Source: JBHENC01 sp046262295 (GTDB lineage: Bacteria; Acidobacteriota; Blastocatellia; Pyrinomonadales; Pyrinomonadaceae). From it: DNA of 64,000 nucleotides. The DNA is taken from assembly GCA_046262295.1 (NCBI GenBank), contig JBHENC010000011.1, positions 71,827 to 135,826 of the forward strand, read 5' to 3'. Every line of letters starts with the position of its first letter. The stretch's first letter is position 1. A model generated the notes under the pieces. That model was not told the DNA's origin. It searched no databases and saw only the letters and a program-made list of their open reading frames with translations. Position numbers and translations under genes: made by a program. Positions 61,390 through 64,000 of the stretch are shown here, one piece after another.

Positions 61390-62328
61390 ATGACGACGAC
61401 AGCAGACAAACGCGCGCCGGACATTCTGGAAGACACGCAAACGGGAAGCCGGATTGACGATTTCACCATCGCTTACAGGATTGCGCACGGCATGACCGCA
61501 GACGTTTTCGCCGTCTGGCATCATAGGCTGCGCACGCCGCTCGTCTGCAAAAGATTGCGCCCCGCAGATGAAGACTATGCTAAATGGCGCAAGTTGCTAC
61601 GCGCCGAAGCCGCCGCCCTCGCGCAACTAAATCATCCCGGCATCGTGCGCCTCGTCGCGCAAAATATGCGTGCGCGGCTTCCCTATCTTTTACTCGAACA
61701 CATAGACGGAAAAACTTTGCGTGACGAGCTGACGGCGCAGGGTTGCTTTCCGGCAGACGTGGCCGTGCGGCTTGTGCAGCACACGGGCGCGGCGCTCGCT
61801 CACGCGCATGACAAAGGTTACGTGCATAGAGATTTGAAGCCCTCGAATATTATTTTGCGTGGGGGGCGTCCGGTGCTGCTCGATTTCGGTGTCGTGTGGA
61901 AATGGAAGAGCGCGCGTCGCCCGCCGGATCGTTCCGGCACGCCGCAGTATCTCGCTTCCGAACAAATCCTGCGCGCGCCCTTAACGCCCGCGACGGATGT
62001 TTACGGGCTTGGCTTGCTGCTCTTTGAATTCATCACAGGCGAGCGCGCATTTCGCGCCAGCGACGCCGCGCTGCGCCACGACAAACGCGCTTCACTCAGT
62101 GCGCGTTACCCGCAACTCATCGAAGATGCGCCGCTCAAGTTGCTACGAAAAAAGGGCACAGCTTCCCGCGCGCTCGAACCGATCATCGCGCGTTGCCTCG
62201 CACGCGATCCATGCGAGAGATACGCGAACGTCGCGCAGCTCCTCACCGCGATTGATCCGTTTACGTCTGTCAAGGTGTGGCCGCAGGACGCGGCACGGGA
62301 ACGAAAAGATTTTTCGCCCTTTGCGTGA
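61390..62328 (+). CDS. Serine/threonine protein kinase, single-domain, atypical glycine loop
   Basis: 312 residues. The kinase core has the catalytic lysine in LVCKRL, HRDLKPSN, DFGVVWKWK and an activation-segment QYLASEQI. The glycine loop reads AHGMTADVF with one glycine instead of the usual three. No membrane segment or extra domain is present. Cytoplasmic. Substrates unknown. Confidence 0.88.
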   Translation: MTTTADKRAPDILEDTQTGSRIDDFTIAYRIAHGMTADVFAVWHHRLRTPLVCKRLRPADEDYAKWRKLLRAEAAALAQLNHPGIVRLVAQNMRARLPYLLLEHIDGKTLRDELTAQGCFPADVAVRLVQHTGAALAHAHDKGYVHRDLKPSNIILRGGRPVLLDFGVVWKWKSARRPPDRSGTPQYLASEQILRAPLTPATDVYGLGLLLFEFITGERAFRASDAALRHDKRASLSARYPQLIEDAPLKLLRKKGTASRALEPIIARCLARDPCERYANVAQLLTAIDPFTSVKVWPQDAARERKDFSPFA

Positions 62329-62337
62329 TGGAAAGCG

Positions 62338-62721
62338 TTAGGGCTTCGGCGGCGCATCGCCGCTCAAATGATCTTCAATGCTATACGCGGGGCCGCATAC
62401 GAGAAGAAGCGTCATCGGTTCGGTTCCGGTATTTTCCAGTGAGTGCGCGGACTCGCGCGGAATAAAGATGGCGTCGCCCGCTGCGACGGCGCGCGTCTCC
62501 GCGTCAATCGTCATCTCTCCGCTGCCGCGCAAAATGTAGTAAACCTCTTCTGTTTTCAGATGATGATGGCGACCGACTTTCGCGCCCGCAGGCAACACCT
62601 CTTCCGCCAGACTGCAAAGCTCTATTTTGGAAGTCGTGCGGTCAACCAGCGGACGAATCTCGGAGCCGTGCGGCGTATTAATCACAGCGGCGTGTTGGCG
62701 ATTGATGATAATCATCGGCAT
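62338..62721 (-). CDS. Cupin domain protein
   Basis: 127 residues from the ATG at 62721. The small beta-barrel carries the metal site GRHHHLKTEEVYYILRGSGE (cupin motif 1) and IPRESAHSLENTG (motif 2). It is probably a metal-dependent enzyme or sugar/ligand-binding protein of unspecified function. Convergent with the kinase, 9 bases apart. Confidence 0.9.
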   Translation of the reverse strand: MPMIIINRQHAAVINTPHGSEIRPLVDRTTSKIELCSLAEEVLPAGAKVGRHHHLKTEEVYYILRGSGEMTIDAETRAVAAGDAIFIPRESAHSLENTGTEPMTLLLVCGPAYSIEDHLSGDAPPKP

Positions 62722-62955
62722 AGTTCTGCTCCTTAAACTCCTTATTTGTAGATACCTCAATCGTAAAAGAATTACCTGCCGGTGTACACATAAGAAAACC
62801 AATATTTGATTCGCTCAATTCAGGAATTATCGAAGCGCACCAATCTCACCAAAGATTTTCGGAACAAGCGGCGCGCAAACGGAGTCTAAAGATTTGCGTG
62901 TTCCCTTCTCTCGCGCAAAGACCCGCGTGGCACCGGCACAACAAGGGAGAAAGCG

Positions 62956-63783
62956 ATGTTCACCAATCTGATCGAATCCAATTCGCACAAGAAAGAGCTG
63001 GGACGCAAAGGCTCTTTTTTTCTAGGCACCCTCGCGGCCTATTGCCTGCTGCTCGCGTGCGCAGGGCTTGCCAGCATCTACGCTTATGACGCACATCTTG
63101 ATGGACAGAACATGGACGCGGCTGTTCTCGTCACGCCTGTTTTGGCGGACTCGATTCAGCAAATCGCGCCTGCGACACGACACAATAAAACAACGATTGC
63201 GGAAACAAGCGATGCCCGTCGGTTGACTACTGTGCGGGAAGCCGTCGCCACCGTAGAGTCTACATATCAGACTCCGAAAGAGATCGGACTTGCGGCGAGC
63301 AAACTGCCGTCCGCGCCGCCCAATGTTATCGTCAAAGCCAAACTCTCCGAACAGATCGGCGGCTTTACCGGCACACCGTCATTCGCAAGCAACGGCGTTG
63401 ACAACTCTGCGGGCAACAGGCGTTCGATTGATAACATCGAGCATGAGACGCCGCCTGAACCGCCTCGCCGGAGCGTGCCGAAAGCCGCGAGCAAACCGCC
63501 GTTAATGGTTTCACTCGGCGTTATCAACGGCAAGGCTGTGCAGAAACCCGTGCCGACATATCCGGCGACGGCGAAACTAGCGCACGTATCTGGCACGGTC
63601 GTCGTGCAGGTGCTGCTCAGCGAAGAAGGAAAAGTTATGTCGGCGCACGCCTTGAGCGGCCATCCGTTGCTCCGCGAGGCGGCGGTTCAAGCCGCTTACC
63701 GTGCGACATTCTCCCCGACCCTGCTTTCAAACCAGCCCGTAAAAGTTTCCGGCGCGATCACCTACAATTTCAAGCTGGAATAA
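62956..63783 (+). CDS. TonB family C-terminal domain protein
   Basis: 275 residues. A membrane helix lies at about 20-42 (SFFLGTLAAYCLLLACAGLA). A polar, proline-containing linker (about 45-200) spans the periplasm. The TonB C-terminal domain is at about 195-275 (KPVPTYPATAKLAHVSGTVV, VQVLLSEEGKVMSAHALSGH, PLLREAAVQAAYRATFSPTL). It may transmit energy to an outer-membrane receptor, but no ExbB/ExbD genes are adjacent. Followed by a strong terminator. Confidence 0.88.
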   Translation: MFTNLIESNSHKKELGRKGSFFLGTLAAYCLLLACAGLASIYAYDAHLDGQNMDAAVLVTPVLADSIQQIAPATRHNKTTIAETSDARRLTTVREAVATVESTYQTPKEIGLAASKLPSAPPNVIVKAKLSEQIGGFTGTPSFASNGVDNSAGNRRSIDNIEHETPPEPPRRSVPKAASKPPLMVSLGVINGKAVQKPVPTYPATAKLAHVSGTVVVQVLLSEEGKVMSAHALSGHPLLREAAVQAAYRATFSPTLLSNQPVKVSGAITYNFKLE

Positions 63784-63833
63784 GCTGCAATGCGTCAAAA
63801 CGCGCAAGCGTGAACGGCACGTTGACAAGATAA

Positions 63834-63871
63834 AAAGGCGCAAGGGGTACAGAGATTTCCCTTGCGCCTTT
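63834..63871. terminator. Bidirectional hairpin terminator
   Basis: Perfect 13-bp inverted repeat AAAGGCGCAAGGG / CCCTTGCGCCTTT around 12 bases, with A's on the left. It lies between the convergent TonB-like gene and the TPR gene end. Confidence 0.88.
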
Positions 63872-63901
63872 GAATGTCGTTCGCGCCTCTTAACGCGCGT
63901 T

Positions 63902-64000
63902 TCACCGAATTGAATCGAGAGCTTGTCTGGCGGAGAGAGAAAGCAGCGGATCGAACTGCGGATTGAGCTGCAAGGCTTTCTCCAGCCACTGTTTCGCCCC
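63902..64000 (-). CDS. TPR-containing protein, C-terminal end (partial)
   Basis: 32 visible codons on the minus strand (AKQWLEKALQLNPQFDPLLS, then LSARQALDSIR, stop at 63902). The pattern WLEKALQLNPQ is a TPR helix. The gene begins outside the window. Confidence 0.75.
   Translation of the reverse strand, partial: GAKQWLEKALQLNPQFDPLLSLSARQALDSIR

Overview
The window looks like a scaffold from a draft genome of a diderm bacterium, most likely Acidobacteriota near Blastocatellia/Pyrinomonadales. This is inferred from gene content; no rRNA is present. lpxC and an arabinose-5-phosphate isomerase indicate an LPS outer membrane. Paralogous DUF4097 proteins, a DUF5916 barrel protein, TPR-linked Ser/Thr kinases, paired M16 proteases, a DUF4214/MBG/Calx-beta adhesin and a GC-rich genome with dense antisense open frames fit that phylum. 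The assembly is draft: a 10-N scaffold gap lies inside an NFACT gene.

Layout. 0-5 kb: a truncated Ser/Thr kinase-TPR gene (minus), then an M16 protease pair (plus). 5-12.7 kb (minus): an envelope-stress-like locus with ECF sigma factor, zinc-finger anti-sigma factor and DUF4097 protein, followed by a frameshifted HExxH metallopeptidase-like gene, a second DUF4097 protein and a DUF5916 barrel. The two transcription units share a promoter-like motif with identical spacing. 12.9-16.6 kb: hemE-hemH-hemY in the Bacillus order. 16.6-19 kb: a DUF58/MoxR pair. 19.2-19.9 kb: a type IV pilin and tRNA-Val. 20-26.5 kb (minus): a beta-propeller protein, a ThiF/MoeB enzyme, an aroD-aroE fusion and cysK. 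26.7-29.2 kb: a lower-GC islet with a secreted metzincin-like protease and a partner protein. 29.2-41.4 kb: rlmB, small unknown genes, a NYN-domain protein, DUF2203, an RDD protein, the broken NFACT gene, an AttH/CrtC-like protein and hemL. 41.5-43.7 kb: a BrnT/BrnA-type toxin-antitoxin and an integron-style cassette cluster with two attC sites and no integrase. 43.7-52.3 kb: a histidine kinase, polA, lpxC, an S41 protease and a transposase/receiver chimera. 52.4-56.2 kb: a 1270-residue adhesin. 56.4-57.9 kb: a decay zone with remnants of an LLM oxidoreductase and an isoquinoline-oxidoreductase-like pair, plus a second cassette-like segment with a third attC. 57.9-64 kb: kdsD, a phosphate-uptake pair, a small repeat peptide, a kinase, a cupin, a TonB-like protein and the end of a TPR gene.

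The main points of interest are the two attC-bearing cassette clusters without integrase, the shared ECF promoter pair, a family of heptanucleotide-repeat hairpins between genes, and several deletion-fusion gene remnants.
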